Positions 37,955-48,428 of a DNA stretch of 64,000 nucleotides are shown piece after piece (positions within the stretch are counted from its first letter, which is position 1; every line of letters begins with the position of its first letter). Both the position numbers and the translations under genes were made by a program. Under the pieces are notes generated by a model, which saw only the letters and a program-made list of their open reading frames with translations, did no database searches and had not been told where the DNA came from. The DNA comes from Chondrosia reniformis (Eukaryota; Porifera; Demospongiae; Chondrillida; Chondrillidae): contig OX359191.1 of assembly GCA_947172415.1 (NCBI GenBank), positions 7,611,130 to 7,675,129 of the forward strand, in the 5' to 3' direction.

Positions 37955-38424
37955 GTGGTAGTGGTAGTAGATAGGGCGAAGGCAGGGAACAGAGCTTTGG
38001 GAACTTGGCTGAGAAGATGTCGGCAGTACTGCGTGGCTCTGAAAGGTGGTGCCTATAGAAAGTTGATGGGAATGCTGGTGGAATCAGTGTTGCTGTATGG
38101 GGCTGAGGTATGGGGTGCTGTAGGCAGATTCAAGCAGTGGAGCAAGTACAACTGAAGGGTTTCAGGATATTTCTGGGAGCCAACAGACTTCATCCTAGAA
38201 CATCTTTGGAGATGGAGATGGATCTGCTACCTGTGGTTTGGGTAGCTAAGAAAAGATGCATGGGCTTCTGGTTTAAGGTGCTACAGATGAAGCCAGAGAG
38301 ACTCATCAGGTCCATTGCTGAGGAAGTTCTGGAGAAAGGAAGTAAAATCAAATGGTTAGCTGACCTGAGGAAGACTCTAAAGGAACTGGGATGGGGAAAT
38401 GTAGTAGGGATACCTAAATATTAA
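37955..38424 (+). mobile_element. LINE ORF2 C-terminal fragment (broken non-LTR retrotransposon)
   Basis: A reverse-transcriptase tail is readable in two frames: 37,955-38,155 (ending ESVLLYGAEVWG) and 38,110-38,424 (EQVQLKGFRIFLGANRLHP, then a basic tail). The motif LLYGAEVWG followed by R-ILG-N-P is typical of the region behind the RT fingers in non-LTR elements. A one-frame shift near 38,110-38,150 and loss of everything 5' show it is a dead 5'-truncated copy. Clade not assigned. Confidence 0.85.
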
Positions 38425-38760
38425 TGTTGTAAGTATTATATTATATCATCACACTCTAGATCTGTAAATCACCCTTCACCCTTTTTTCACTTGAACTAAA
38501 TAATGCACCACCTCTGAACTGTTTGGGAAGTGCGGCCTGGTAGCCTTAAGTGGCGAGGGCTTAATGCACCCAGGCAGTCGGGCTATGTACCTGGGTGGAC
38601 GGCCTAGTAGCCTTAAGTGGCGATGGTATATACATGTCCAGGTATAGCCCTGTGCCCCTTAGCCAGAACTGGTTGGCATTTATCTACATCTCAATGTATG
38701 TACATGCATGGGCACTTCAATAATAATAATAATAATAATATATAATAATATATTATTCAT
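38425..38760 (+). mobile_element. LINE 3' UTR and AAT tail
   Basis: Contains an internal direct repeat (cctggtagccttaagtggcgagg at about 38,537 and cctagtagccttaagtggcgatgg at about 38,603). It ends in (aat)n at about 38,719-38,755, a tail type seen in several LINE clades. No poly(A) is seen. Confidence 0.6.
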
Positions 38761-38887
38761 GAAATATAGATCCAGAGCAATATATATATACATGCATGGT
38801 TCTCTCCATCCATTGCATGTATAGAGTTATATGTGTATGTCTTTATACTTTATCTAATGTCAATTATATATTTTTTAAATCTGACAG

Positions 38888-39374
38888 CTGATTAGTAAGT
38901 GGTACGGCTCCCTCAGCTCACAGCTACCTGGAGTATATCCGTATGTCAGTCAACCTAGTGTAGCATTGAGAGGGTCCACTCCAGTTCCATTTCTAGTCAC
39001 GATTGTTGTTCATTCTTCTGTTATAGCCAGTACAGGTCAACTGTATGTTGATGCTAGTGATCTCAGTGGTAACCACCTCCACAGGGAGACACAGCCACTC
39101 AATATAATAGTAAGTGCTTGTTTGCTGTAGTAGCTGTAACAGTTTAAAAAATTAAAACACTAGTATTCATGAATGTTATATAGTATTAATTTCATGGAAA
39201 ATACGTATAACATTTTGTATTTATAACTTCTTAATTAATTTGTAGACGGCAACATGTGATGGCAAATGCCAAAATGGAGGGTCGTGTGTCGAGAGAACAA
39301 TATTTGACAGAGTTTTCCAAATCTGCTTGTGTCCTCCAGGATATCTTGGAAAGTTTTGTGAAAGATCAGCTTGA
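38888..39374 (+). pseudogene. Partial duplicate of the 3' end of the FN3/EGF/vWA gene
   Basis: Two exons, 38,888-39,109 and 39,246-39,374, match the last part of exon 12 and exon 13 of the upstream gene (STPVPF..., [14 protein letters not shown]; final EGF ending CPPGYLGKFCE). Splice sites, frame and stop codon are kept. The first 45 bases or so do not align, and no upstream exons exist before the LINE remnant. A non-functional partial duplicate is most likely. A 3' alternative terminal exon set for the upstream gene is possible. Confidence 0.75.
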
Positions 39375-39716
39375 GATTTATAAAACTCTAAAGTACGTGT
39401 GTCTCATTAGGAATAGATATACGTAGAATGCATTTAGACATATACAATAGACCACATAGCTAACTAGAGCTTCCTAAAAACTCTCAGCTGAAGCATGCAG
39501 CTTCATTTTTGTGTGATACTAAGTTGATTGATGATGTAATTCATTGGCGGTGACAATACGCAATATGTACATGCACTGTACATATCATACATGTACAGTG
39601 TATATACGTATATGTACTGGCATATTGAGGTTTCTGAACATGTATGCATTACATCAGGGAGGTGATTTTAGGTTCAGAATACATGCAAGTAATTTTTTTT
39701 TAAAATGAAGTCAAAC

Positions 39717-39850
39717 TTAGGATGCGCAGTGCTGGAACAGTGACTAGCACGTCTACTTATGAAGCAAGACTGGGATCATGTGCACAAGGGACTAACCATA
39801 CAGAAATGGCATACTGAAATTTAAGTGATATATACTTGAGCAGTGAAGAG
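39717..39850. mobile_element. Decayed small MITE
   Basis: Same family as 33,736-33,886 by cagtgactagcacgtcta, accatacagaaatggcatac and ctgaaatttaagtgatata. Its termini are eroded. Confidence 0.55.
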
Positions 39851-40113
39851 AATGGATACAAATAACTCAATAGCAGTCCATGTCTAAAAGACTTTGCATG
39901 CCATCGATTGGGGTCAAGTTGAAGAAGAGAGTCACACAATAATATAAATGGCTTGCATTACTGTATCGATACACTTCAAAATTCCTTTTTTTGTAATTTT
40001 AATATACATACGTACTACAGACAATTACATGCATGTACAGCAATGCATGTTAATTATGAAAATATATACTATTTTTAAATCAGACAGTGATTACTATGAC
40101 CTGCAAGTGTCAA

Positions 40114-43100
40114 TTATTTCCAGTTGGCAACATTCTCTAGTACAGCAATCATCACCAGAGACAGAATATATAGAGCACCAATGAAGATCCCAAGGAACAG
40201 CTAATAAAGAAGAGAGTGCAGGTGAACAATGGTGGACAAAACCTGGGTAGCAGTACTAGTATAAAAATCATACTCATAAGGGAAGACTCACCATATAAGT
40301 GTGTTTATAGAGGAAACCAGCAAAAATAGCTGTTAATCCAACAGCAAACTCAATCAGTATAATCACCGTAACCTCTGTAAAGACAATGAACAGACTATAA
40401 TATATAAATACATTAGTACAGTAGCCCCCACTTAATATAAAAGTAAAGTATTATGGTTAAAAGAATGCAAGATGAAGCTATATATGGATTAGTATATGGA
40501 ATTTCTGAGGTACGTACATACGTAGATACATATATTACAGGATGACATTCCCTACCAGCTGAGTATTCCCAGTTCAACTCTCTTGCATAAACCAAAATGG
40601 CAAAGATACCGAGACACAATGTATTATTCATTGTAGCAGCTCCATATAGCTACAACATATGTAAATAGATATGTATGTATTCTGTGATGTCATATGATAA
40701 GCTATTGTAACAGTACTTAATGTAATGGTCATGTAGCTATTGGTTCCACATTGACAGGTATGATCATGTGACCAGTCATGTGACAGGAATAGCAGGTATT
40801 TTCCCTCTAGTTCCAATTCAATATTATACAAGCAATAAATTGAAAGCTATACATTCAATGAACAAAGGATAATAGAGGATGCATAGTTTTCCATATTTTG
40901 TGTTATGACTTAGAAATTTTAAATTTTTAACTTATTTGAGTTTCACTAAAAGTTGGTAGAACTATTGATAAGATGATTTGACCTCAAGGGTCTTCTTCAG
41001 CAGTAGTAGGCACTCAAAGATAAACAAACTGTTTTGCTCAAAAAGAACCCCAATTATAAAAGTGTTGTCTGCAGAGGGTCAATAATAGGTCGCCACAAGA
41101 GCAATTATGTCAACTTTTCAAACACCATTTTAAAACTGCACTCTTCCACACATGCATACACTAACTAGCTAATTAATTAGAGATATATAGCCAAAGGACA
41201 GTTTTTAATGCACTTAAAATTCAAACTTCCTAGGGATTTCTATAAATTGGTTCATTTTAAGACTCATACTCCAGTATCATAAGTAAAAAGATAACAGAAA
41301 TACAACCAACCTGAGAATATGTCATTGAAGAGTTAATTTTCTTCTTTTTGGCAGCAAACATGAGAGAAGAGATTAGCTCAGAAGCGTTCGAGCAAATTGG
41401 AGTCACCACAAAGGAGACATAAAATGCTAAGGAATCAACACACCTGATAAATCACAAACACTTATACTTACAACCCTTATAGCATATACGTACTTAGCAG
41501 AGCAATATAATTTGAATTTACAGGTTGTTTGATGCATATGTGTGTATACATATGTATGCGGTTTAATTTGTTTGATATACTAAACAATTTGGTAAAAAAT
41601 ATTCAAACCAATTTTGTACTCTTGTATAAGAAGGTTGATTTCTAAGAATGATCACTGTAACTGCCATGGACTTGGGACTATCATAGTATATTGTTGCCAT
41701 GCCAACTCACTGCCAATAGGTATGTAGTTTCCATAGTAACCAGTATGTGTCTTGTCAGTAATAGCTGTCAAGGCTCCTGCCATAGGATCAGAAAACAGAG
41801 TCACCTAATAAGACAAGCGAAGATCACATTTATTTGGCAGTCCAATGGTTCGGTTACCAGTTCAACACACGTACCAAAACAACTCCAATGATCATTTGTA
41901 GAAAACTCTTTAATGCAATCTTCCACTTCCGCTCATTCTAATTGAGAGAAAACCACTTTTTAGTTATAAGCAATATTTGACCAGACTTTTCACCTTTTCT
42001 TCTTCTTGTTCTGCCTTCTTCTCCTCTTCTTCCTCTTCTTTCTTCTTACTAAGACCTTTTGAAACCTTCCAAGTCTTGAAGTACTTGTTCTCCAAGTGCT
42101 CTAAGAGTATTGCATAAACCTATGTATCACATGACTCTCACATGACTGTCACATGACTTGCTTTGTCCCTCTTCACTATTCAGCAATGGCTTTGTCTCAG
42201 AGTCATCGTTAGTGGAGGTTTTAGCAAACATTTTCTGCTGGGTAAGGTAAAACTGCCGGATGACTCTCCTCTTTATTCTAAATCAAGAGATCAACAGGGA
42301 TAGACACAATATGGCATGCAACATACATACGAATGAATAACTGACAATTCTTTTTGTTTTTCTGCTGCTTTACGCTTTGAAGAGACACTGTCAAGTATCT
42401 ATGTACAGTATAATGGAAGCAGTGGCAGTATAGTGTGCTGCAGGAGGTGGTACATACGTATGTATAATGGAAGCAGTGGCAGTATAGTGTGCTGCATGAG
42501 GTGGTACATACGTATGTATAATGGAAGCAGTGGCAGTATAGTGTGCTGCATGAGGTGGTACATACGTATGTATAATGGAAGCAGTGGCAGTATAGTGTGC
42601 TGCATGAGGTGGTACATATGTATATATATAACATATGCAGGGTATTCTATACCAGACCAATGGTGAAAATAACTGTAATTTTCAGCATTGATACAGTGTG
42701 CTGCAACACGTTCTGTACCAACCTGATAGACGAGGTATGCGATGAAGAAGACAAAGGCCAGGACTGCTGTGGCCAGGGAAGTGTACCTCATATAGTTGGG
42801 AGGATTGGGTACAGTACCATTGACAGTAGCTGGAAACGGTTTAGTAGGTCCAAAATGCCAGTCAGCTCCTTGAACAATACTAACAGTAGGAATAATAGGT
42901 GAATGGGTGGAGGGGTGGGTGGATGGGTGGAGGGGTGGGTGGATGGGTGGAGGGGTGGGTGGATGGGTGAATGGGTGGACGGGTGGAGGGGTGGAGGGGT
43001 GGAGGGGTGGAGGGGTGGAGAAGTGGAGGGGTGGGTGGATCAAAGGGACACTTACAAGTATGGTATGGTAGTGATGAGCATTACAATAGCACTTCTTGTG

Positions 43101-44842
43101 ACATCAGGACAGACGGTGATGCCCTGTTTCCAGAGGCTCTTGATGGAAAACTTGCTACATTTGTTATCAATTCCTTCCCCATTTACAATGTCAACACGTC
43201 CAATAATGAGACTGGCCAACCATGGGATGGTTAGCAGCATTATGGTGCTACCAGCAAGTGTACTGAGAGCAAGAGGGAGCAGAAAGAAGATGCTGTTACT
43301 AGTAAAAGAGCAAGCAATCAAAATATCAAAATCACATTTGAAACAGGAGGGAACACAAGGTTAATAGGTAGTTCAAAGAAACAAGCATCCTTTGATTCGG
43401 CAACTGGCTCAATAGTGACATAGAATGTATAGGAAATACACACTTAACCTTCTCTGCTCCGAAAGACAGGAAAATGGCAAAGTTTAGAACTACATGATAA
43501 GTAACAGTTCAAACCTAACCCCATTCCGACATTGATCTCCTTCTGAGCATCATCTCTATCTCCTCCGATCCCTGAAGCGACAATCATTGCTGAGTCAGGC
43601 ACTGCTCCCAGAAGTGGGAGGACCACACCCCCTAAAGGAAGACCAGAGAACAAGACCTGAAATAGGGCTATTCAAGGGACACACCCACTCTCATCATAAA
43701 TAATCAACCATATAAATAGTCATTCTTGAATATCATGAAGAGAGAAATAAGGAAGAAGCAGTTGCTGGAATCAAACTCAGGATGACCACCAGTGCTCTGC
43801 CACTGATCTACAACTGCCATAGCAATGCTCCATCCATGTTTCCCCTCTTATGCTAACTACAAAGTTGGTAATCAGTTGTCATTCACACTGATTCCCATTT
43901 ATCAGAATGAGCTGATATCAGTCTCCCTTAAGACACACCCACCCACATAGTCATGCATATATTTCAGCTGTTTCTTGTACAAATTTGTACCCTTTCAATA
44001 CACTTGTACAAGAAACAGCTGCAAATTCTGAATAGCTCCTATTTAAGATTTTAAGGGTACATACCAGATTGTGTTATATCATTTCTCTAGCACACCTACC
44101 AATGATGGCTGCAGGTAGCCCAAGGTCCAGCAACAACTCAGCTCCATCTAAAAAGAGGAATACATAGTTTTGAGGTTGGTCAATATCTAAGAATACTGCA
44201 ATCAACAGCCTACCAAACACTTACCAGAAATCAGCTTTGCAGAATAACCCAGAACAACTCCATAGAGAAGAACAAGAATGAGATTTCCAACTATCTACAG
44301 GGAGAAAGAGACAGGTGGCAGTAGTTTAGCGAGAGGATAACCAAACTAGGTATTGTACTACATGTCTGTACTGTAGCTTATTATCAGAGAGCTTCAACCT
44401 TTAAATTATAATCAGGGGAACACGCAAAGTTGCTGCCAGCTTACGGCGCAATGAAAGATCACAAACATGTAGGAATCAGAATCCCACAAAATACAGCCCA
44501 TGCCAAGTGGAAGAAACGTACTAGCTGGCTTAATCCACATGCAATTGGAAAACGAAAGAATAAAGTGATTTGTTATTCAGTTCATCACGTACCGTGAAGG
44601 AGCAGGGCTGCCAGCCTGTAACACATTCCTACGTGGAAAGAAGAGAGATAGTGCAACAAGTACATATCTCAAGATATATTCGAATGATCAATGCGAACTT
44701 TCATTTCTTGAAACATCGCCAAGTTAAATGTTGAATTTTCTAAGGTTTCATTAACGGCAAAGTTATATTCAGACATGACAGTCCTTCCCAGGGCTACCAG
44801 AGCAAGAATAAATACAAACGTTGAAACATTGCCTCTCATCAT
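40114..44842 (-). CDS. NCL-type cation/Ca2+ exchanger (multi-exon membrane protein)
   Basis: Member of the Na+/Ca2+ exchanger superfamily. The start is ATG at 44,842 with a signal peptide (VSTFVFILALVALG); a more 5' TTG is not used. Well-supported exons: 44592-44629, about 44230-44292, about 44107-44155, 43520-43656, 43053-43262, about 42724-42900, about 42327-42390, about 42160-42278, about 41994-42119, 41875-41937, 41711-41804, 41311-41426, 40556-40649, 40292-40374, 40114-40200. The first alpha repeat reads VVLPLLGAVPDSAMIVASG then TLAGSTIMLLTIPW. The second reads FYVSFVVTPICSNASELISS then YGAATMNNTLCLGIF. Between them is a charged cytosolic loop (KKKEEEEEEKKAEQEEEK). Both repeats resemble plant and invertebrate NCL proteins. 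I did not find convincing EF hands. The first donor (about 44,699) and the junction near 42,110-42,160 are uncertain. Before the Kolobok insertion the gene lay about 150 bp from TAF10. Confidence 0.85.
42407..42620. repeat. 54-bp minisatellite in an exchanger-gene intron
   Basis: Four copies of a 54-bp unit starting gtataatggaagcagtggca, nearly identical. Since 54 is divisible by three, several frames stay open on both strands. These ORFs are not genes. Confidence 0.93.
42903..43042. repeat. G-rich minisatellite in an exchanger-gene intron
   Basis: Units of ggtggaggggtgggtggatg and shorter ggaggggt repeats on plus, so the transcribed (minus) strand is C-rich. Dense G-runs could form quadruplexes on the plus strand. 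Confidence 0.9.
43758..43817 (-). other. tRNA-like remnant, possibly a SINE head
   Basis: On the minus strand a 7-bp outer stem gcagttg/caactgc encloses tagatcagtggcagagca (A-box-like) and gagtttgattcc (B-box-like). It is only about 60 nt long and its anticodon arm does not pair properly, so it is not a working tRNA gene. A tRNA-derived SINE head or a decayed tRNA are both possible. Confidence 0.3.
43965..44021. repeat. Perfect 18-bp inverted repeat in an exchanger-gene intron
   Basis: cagctgtttcttgtacaa (43,965-43,982) and its exact reverse complement (44,004-44,021) are separated by 21 nt. It extends by a few bases with one insertion (attt / caaat). Confidence 0.85.
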
Positions 44843-44989
44843 GGATTGCCCGAGTTTGTCTCTTTTCTTCAAAACCCGCGTTCACGCCTAACTTCGTATA
44901 ACCCCGTACATTAGTTAGCTAATGTTTCCGTATGTATTACATTAGGTAATTTCAATGTTTAGGTAAAACAGTTGAATAGTGGGAGCATC
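44843..44989. promoter_or_regulatory. Compact region between the exchanger start and the original TAF10 end
   Basis: About 150 bp that before the transposon insertion would have been both the TAF10 3' flank and the exchanger promoter or 5' UTR (both genes on minus). I see no canonical AATAAA on the minus strand and no TATA box here. Confidence 0.4.
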
Positions 44990-44993
44990 TTAA
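44990..44993. repeat. TTAA target site duplication, left
   Basis: TTAA immediately outside the left TIR of the Kolobok element, matching 48,425-48,428. Kolobok elements are known to duplicate TTAA. Confidence 0.9.
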
Positions 44994-45143
44994 AGGGGAA
45001 CTGACATCAAAAAACAAGTTGGCTTTAAAAGTTAGGGTTTGATACATAACAAATAGAAATGGGTGTCTTTTTTGCAACTGGTGCTTGGTTGGGCAGAAAT
45101 CGTTCATGTAAGAGGTCAAAAACACCCTTTTACGTCATCAAAA

Positions 45144-45194
45144 GGGCAGGCATGTTTTTTTGTGGTTAGGCATCATATTACGTCACTGGTAGGC
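45144..45194 (+). promoter_or_regulatory. Left subterminal inverted repeat and transposase promoter
   Basis: gggcaggcatgttttttt...ttacgtcactggtaggctt lies 50-100 bp upstream of the transposase ATG and is mirrored at 48,232-48,281. It contains the CRE-like core TTACGTCA, with another tttacgtcatc at 45,130. This is the likely promoter or a transposase-binding site; the function is inferred from position and symmetry only. Confidence 0.55.
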
Positions 45195-45242
45195 TTCGTA
45201 TATACCTAATGTATTAGAAAAATCATATTTCGGACGATAACT

Positions 45243-47532
45243 ATGCCGTACTGTATCGCATTCAATTGCTACAACAGCACAGATAAGCAATGCCCAGGTG
45301 TAAGCTTCCACAGACTTCCTGTGAAGAATAAACCATTGTGGAAGCGTTGGGAGGCAGCTCTTAAATTGAAGGACATTCCAATCCAGGATCAAAATGCTAG
45401 GGTGTGTTCAGAACACTTCCCAGAGAGTTGCTATACCCCAAATTTACAGCAAAGGTTGCTGGGCATAGCTTCTAAGAGGACCTTGCTTCCAGATGCTGTT
45501 CCCAGCATTTTTGATTTCCCAAGGCAACAACATGCTAAAAGACGTCCCTTGAGTGAGGGTAGAGCTCTTACTAAGAGATCCAGAGAAGAACTGGACAGCT
45601 CTGTTGATGATACAGAGCAATTGCTTGAGCAGGCAAATGAGGATACTCTTCAGTTAGATGAATATGAAGGCATAGCATGCTCTGTGGAGGTACAAACAGG
45701 TAAAGGTCAAGCATCCTTTGTTATTGCACCAAAGGTGTCACTATTTCATTTGTAATGATTATGAAGAGTGGATACCTTCTAACCCAGTGGTGTCACACAA
45801 ATTTGTACAAACAGACCCCTGGCCAAGCATGACCTTAAGAAGTGTTAGTACTCAGACTGACCCAAACATGGATGATTTCGAATTCCCTGTTCCTAAGGTC
45901 AATTATGAGGTAGTTGATGATCAGGATGATGAAAGGTACATACATGAATGAAGACCTCTTCTGCCACATACATGTAAAATCTCTAACTGCTTTTCTATAA
46001 TTAAATGCAGAATGGACGATGACCCTCTAAATTCTACCTTAGATGATACGTTTGAAGAAGACCCAGAGTTGATTGACTGTGAAGGGTCTCATGAGTGTTC
46101 ATCTAAAGAAGGAAAGTTCATTGTATTCGAATCAGCCTTGCTCCCTTTATTTAGATATTGTAGATCATGTGGGCAGCATACCACTTTGAGCACTTCTTTG
46201 TGTGGTACACTACTGGTTATCAAGGGAAATTGTCCTGATGACCATACATTCTATTGGCAGTCTCAACCTCTTGTAGGTAAGGCACCTGCAGGTAATTTAT
46301 TGTTAGCAGGTGCCATACTGTTCTCTGGGCTAACATATACCAAATTTGCCACTATAGCCAACTTACTGAATCTTAAAATATTTACTGAACGTACTTTTTA
46401 TAGAATACAAGAGGCACGATTATTCCCAATAGTAAATTCATACTACAAAGAGACCCAGATAGTAATAACTGAAATACTAAAAGATAAGGGTACTCTCAAT
46501 TTATCTGGTGATGGCCGCTGTGATAGTCCTGGATATTGTGCAAAGTATTGTACATATTCTTTGATGGACAATTCATCAGGTCTCATCTTAGATTACAGTA
46601 TGGTACAGGTCACTGACACTGGCAGCTCAGGGACTATGGAGAAAGAGGGCTTGAGACGATGCCTTAACAAGGTTCTTAATGAATTTAATTTAAATGTTGG
46701 CACCCTTGCTACTGATAGACACAAACAAATATCTGCCTTTCTAAGAGTAGATTACCCAAATATCAACCATCAATTTGATGTTTGGCATGTTAGCAAAAGT
46801 GTCACAAAGAAGTTGACCAAAGAGGGCATTAAAAATGGCCACGGTAGTCTGCTACCTTGGATTCAGTCCATATCAAACCACTTGTGGTGGTCGGCACAGA
46901 GCTGCAACTTGAACCCTGATGTTCTTGTTGCCAAGTGGAGTTCTATTGTGCACCATGTTGTCAATGTTCATAGTTGGCAAGATAGACATTTTCAATCATG
47001 CGAGCATGGACCTCTTGACGATGCACAGTGCCGGAAAAAATGGCTGAAGCCAAATGGTCGTGCCCATCTTGCTCTTAAAAATGTTGTTCTTAACAATGCT
47101 TTGTTAAGAGATATACCAAAGCTAAGCAGCTTTTGTCATACAGGCATGCTTGAAGTGTTCCATTCCCTGCTGACTAAGTATTGCCCTAAACGTCAGCATT
47201 TTAGCTTCATGGGAATGTGTGTGCGTACAGAATTAGCCATACTTGATCATAATTACAATATCGAAAGGGAGCAGGCAACAACTAGCGAGGGCATCCTCCA
47301 ATACAAACTGGAATTTTCAAAGGCAACAAAGAGATGGGTAGCAAAACCAGTTAAGGAAGCCAAATCCTATGCTTATTTGCATGATATGCTAGAGTTATTA
47401 GTTGATCTTACATTTCAAGAACAGCAAGATTTAGACATATCCGAACTTAATCTACCTTCAAACATAGCTAAAGTTCCACGCCCTAACAAGCAAGATGTAA
47501 TTAATCAACAAATGACACGTTTTGGAAGTTAA
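45243..47532 (+). CDS. Kolobok transposase with N-terminal THAP domain
   Basis: Predicted cut-and-paste transposase. Exons 45243-45699, 45767-45935 and 46011-47532 join to 715 residues; the second junction is clear, the first (67-nt intron with a weak acceptor) less so. Residues 1-90 form a C2CH THAP zinc finger (MPYCIAFNC, VSFHRLP, W-RWEAAL, ARVCSEHF, LLPDAVPSIF) that should bind the element ends. The catalytic region has GDGRCDSPGYC (about residue 375) with a first Asp, LATDRHKQI with a second Asp and nearby His, then the late block TGMLEVFHSLLTKYCPKRQH with a Glu and RTELAILDHN. These blocks recur in THAP-bearing Kolobok-like proteins of fish, corals and sponges. No stop or frameshift is seen. 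Its ATG is about 50 bp from the left subterminal repeat. Confidence 0.9.
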
Positions 47533-47597
47533 TTTATTGTAATGTTTATTGCATACATCATGCACAAAGTACATACTTGCTTATAACTTGTTTATAA

Positions 47598-48227
47598 CTA
47601 CCATGGATATTCTAGATTGGCTAAATGTTCTCTAAATCCTACATATACTCCTGATTGCTCTGGAAAGGAATTCCTAATGGCTAGTACAGCGCAAGATGGT
47701 ATTACTCTACGGACTCTTCTCCCCAGCTTGGAATGTGTGTACCATGTAAACTGTCTGTATGCTGCAAGTCGGTAGGATCTGAAAGGCATTGAAGAAACAG
47801 CACTTGTGGGTATGGGCATTGAAGAAGAAAATTCAATCAGTTAAACGCCTATACGTAATTATATGAATATTTACCTATTCTGTATAGGATCAGGTAATGG
47901 GGCAAATCCAACGTCCATCATACCCACAAGTGCTGTTTCAAGAACAGCTACATTCAAAACGACTGCGCTAAAAGCCTCCCCATCCGTAATACATCTGTGC
48001 GTGGCTTCCACTTTAGCTTGTACTCTTGGAATCGCTTGGCAACAAACGTTTTCTATTTGCCGTTCCATTCTCGAACATTTGCCGCAAGAGCACCATGTCG
48101 AAACATCATCTTCACTCCCGTTCGGTTCTGTCGATGTTTCGTTCCCAGAAGAAGTCGATTCTGAGTCTTCTTCGGCCTCGCTGCCACTATAAGTCGGCTC
48201 GAACTGATATGGCCTAACGACGGCCAT
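47598..48227 (-). CDS. P2X7-type ballast-domain protein carried by the Kolobok element
   Basis: Two exons, 48227-47875 and 47778-47598, with consensus splice sites (AATAG|GTAAAT, CTTTCAG|A) join in frame to 177 residues. The N-terminus (MAVVRPYQFEP, then an acidic Ser/Glu stretch) is followed by TWCSCGKC (Cys 46, 48, 51), ENVCCQ (62, 63) and Cys 79. Exon 2 gives YRLAAYRQFTWY, RRVRRVIPSCAV, then IRNSFPEQSGVYVGF. These align in order with the human P2X7 cytosolic ballast: WCRCGSC, LCCRKKP, CAYRCYATW, ILPSCC, RIRKEFPKSEGQYSGF. In P2X7 this domain binds zinc and guanine nucleotide; here there is no channel part, so it is a stand-alone soluble protein. It starts next to the right subterminal repeat and converges on the transposase. 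Its role for the transposon is unknown. Confidence 0.88.
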
Positions 48228-48231
48228 AACT

Positions 48232-48281
48232 CAAGGCTACCAGTGACGTTTTTTGACGTGCAACCGCAAAAAAACATGCCT
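48232..48281 (-). promoter_or_regulatory. Right subterminal inverted repeat and ballast-gene promoter
   Basis: Mirror of 45,144-45,194: on minus it reads ggcaggcatgtttttttgcgg, then cacgtcaaaaaacgtcactggtagcctt. Two CGTCA motifs match those on the left. It ends five bases from the ballast-gene ATG. Confidence 0.55.
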
Positions 48282-48424
48282 GCCATGATGGGCGATTTAA
48301 ACGCTTCCGTATTCTACTTCCAGGTAAGTAATTTCGTTACTGACACTACTATTCCTTGTTACTAATAGACCCCTGTCGATTTATGCAAAAAAATAGTAAC
48401 AAAAAATTTGATGTCAGTTCCCCT

Positions 48425-48428
48425 TTAA
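48425..48428. repeat. TTAA target site duplication, right, containing the TAF10 stop codon
   Basis: TTAA directly outside the right TIR. On the minus strand its complement supplies the TAA (48,425-48,427) that ends TAF10. Confidence 0.9.

Larger units (their letters stand above)
44994..48424 (+). mobile_element. Kolobok DNA transposon, complete and apparently intact (3431 bp)
   Basis: The left TIR aggggaactgacatcaaa (44,994-45,011) and the exact complement at the right end (48,407-48,424) form perfect 18-bp termini, flanked by TTAA on both sides. A second pair of inverted repeats lies subterminally (about 45,144-45,194 and 48,232-48,281). Between them are a THAP-type transposase gene on plus and a ballast-domain gene on minus, convergent with 65 bp between their stops. 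THAP domain, TTAA target and the RR-type TIR start are the known hallmarks of Kolobok. Perfect TIRs and undamaged ORFs point to a young insertion. Confidence 0.93.

Noticed and set aside
41701-41726. Second GC-AG intron in the exchanger gene
   Set aside because: A normal donor GGCA|GTGAGT three bases further keeps the frame (YIPIGTFYVSF), so no unusual intron is needed.
42278-43364. Several periodic ORFs on both strands (CTTSCSTLYCHCFHYTYV, GGWVDGW types)
   Set aside because: They derive from the 54-bp and G-rich minisatellites in introns of the exchanger gene.
43758-43817. Functional tRNA gene
   Set aside because: The outer stem and box-like motifs are present, but the length is about 60 nt and the anticodon arm does not pair.
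44994-48424. piggyBac element (also uses TTAA)
   Set aside because: The THAP domain, TIR sequence and catalytic blocks fit Kolobok, and no piggyBac DDD motifs are seen.
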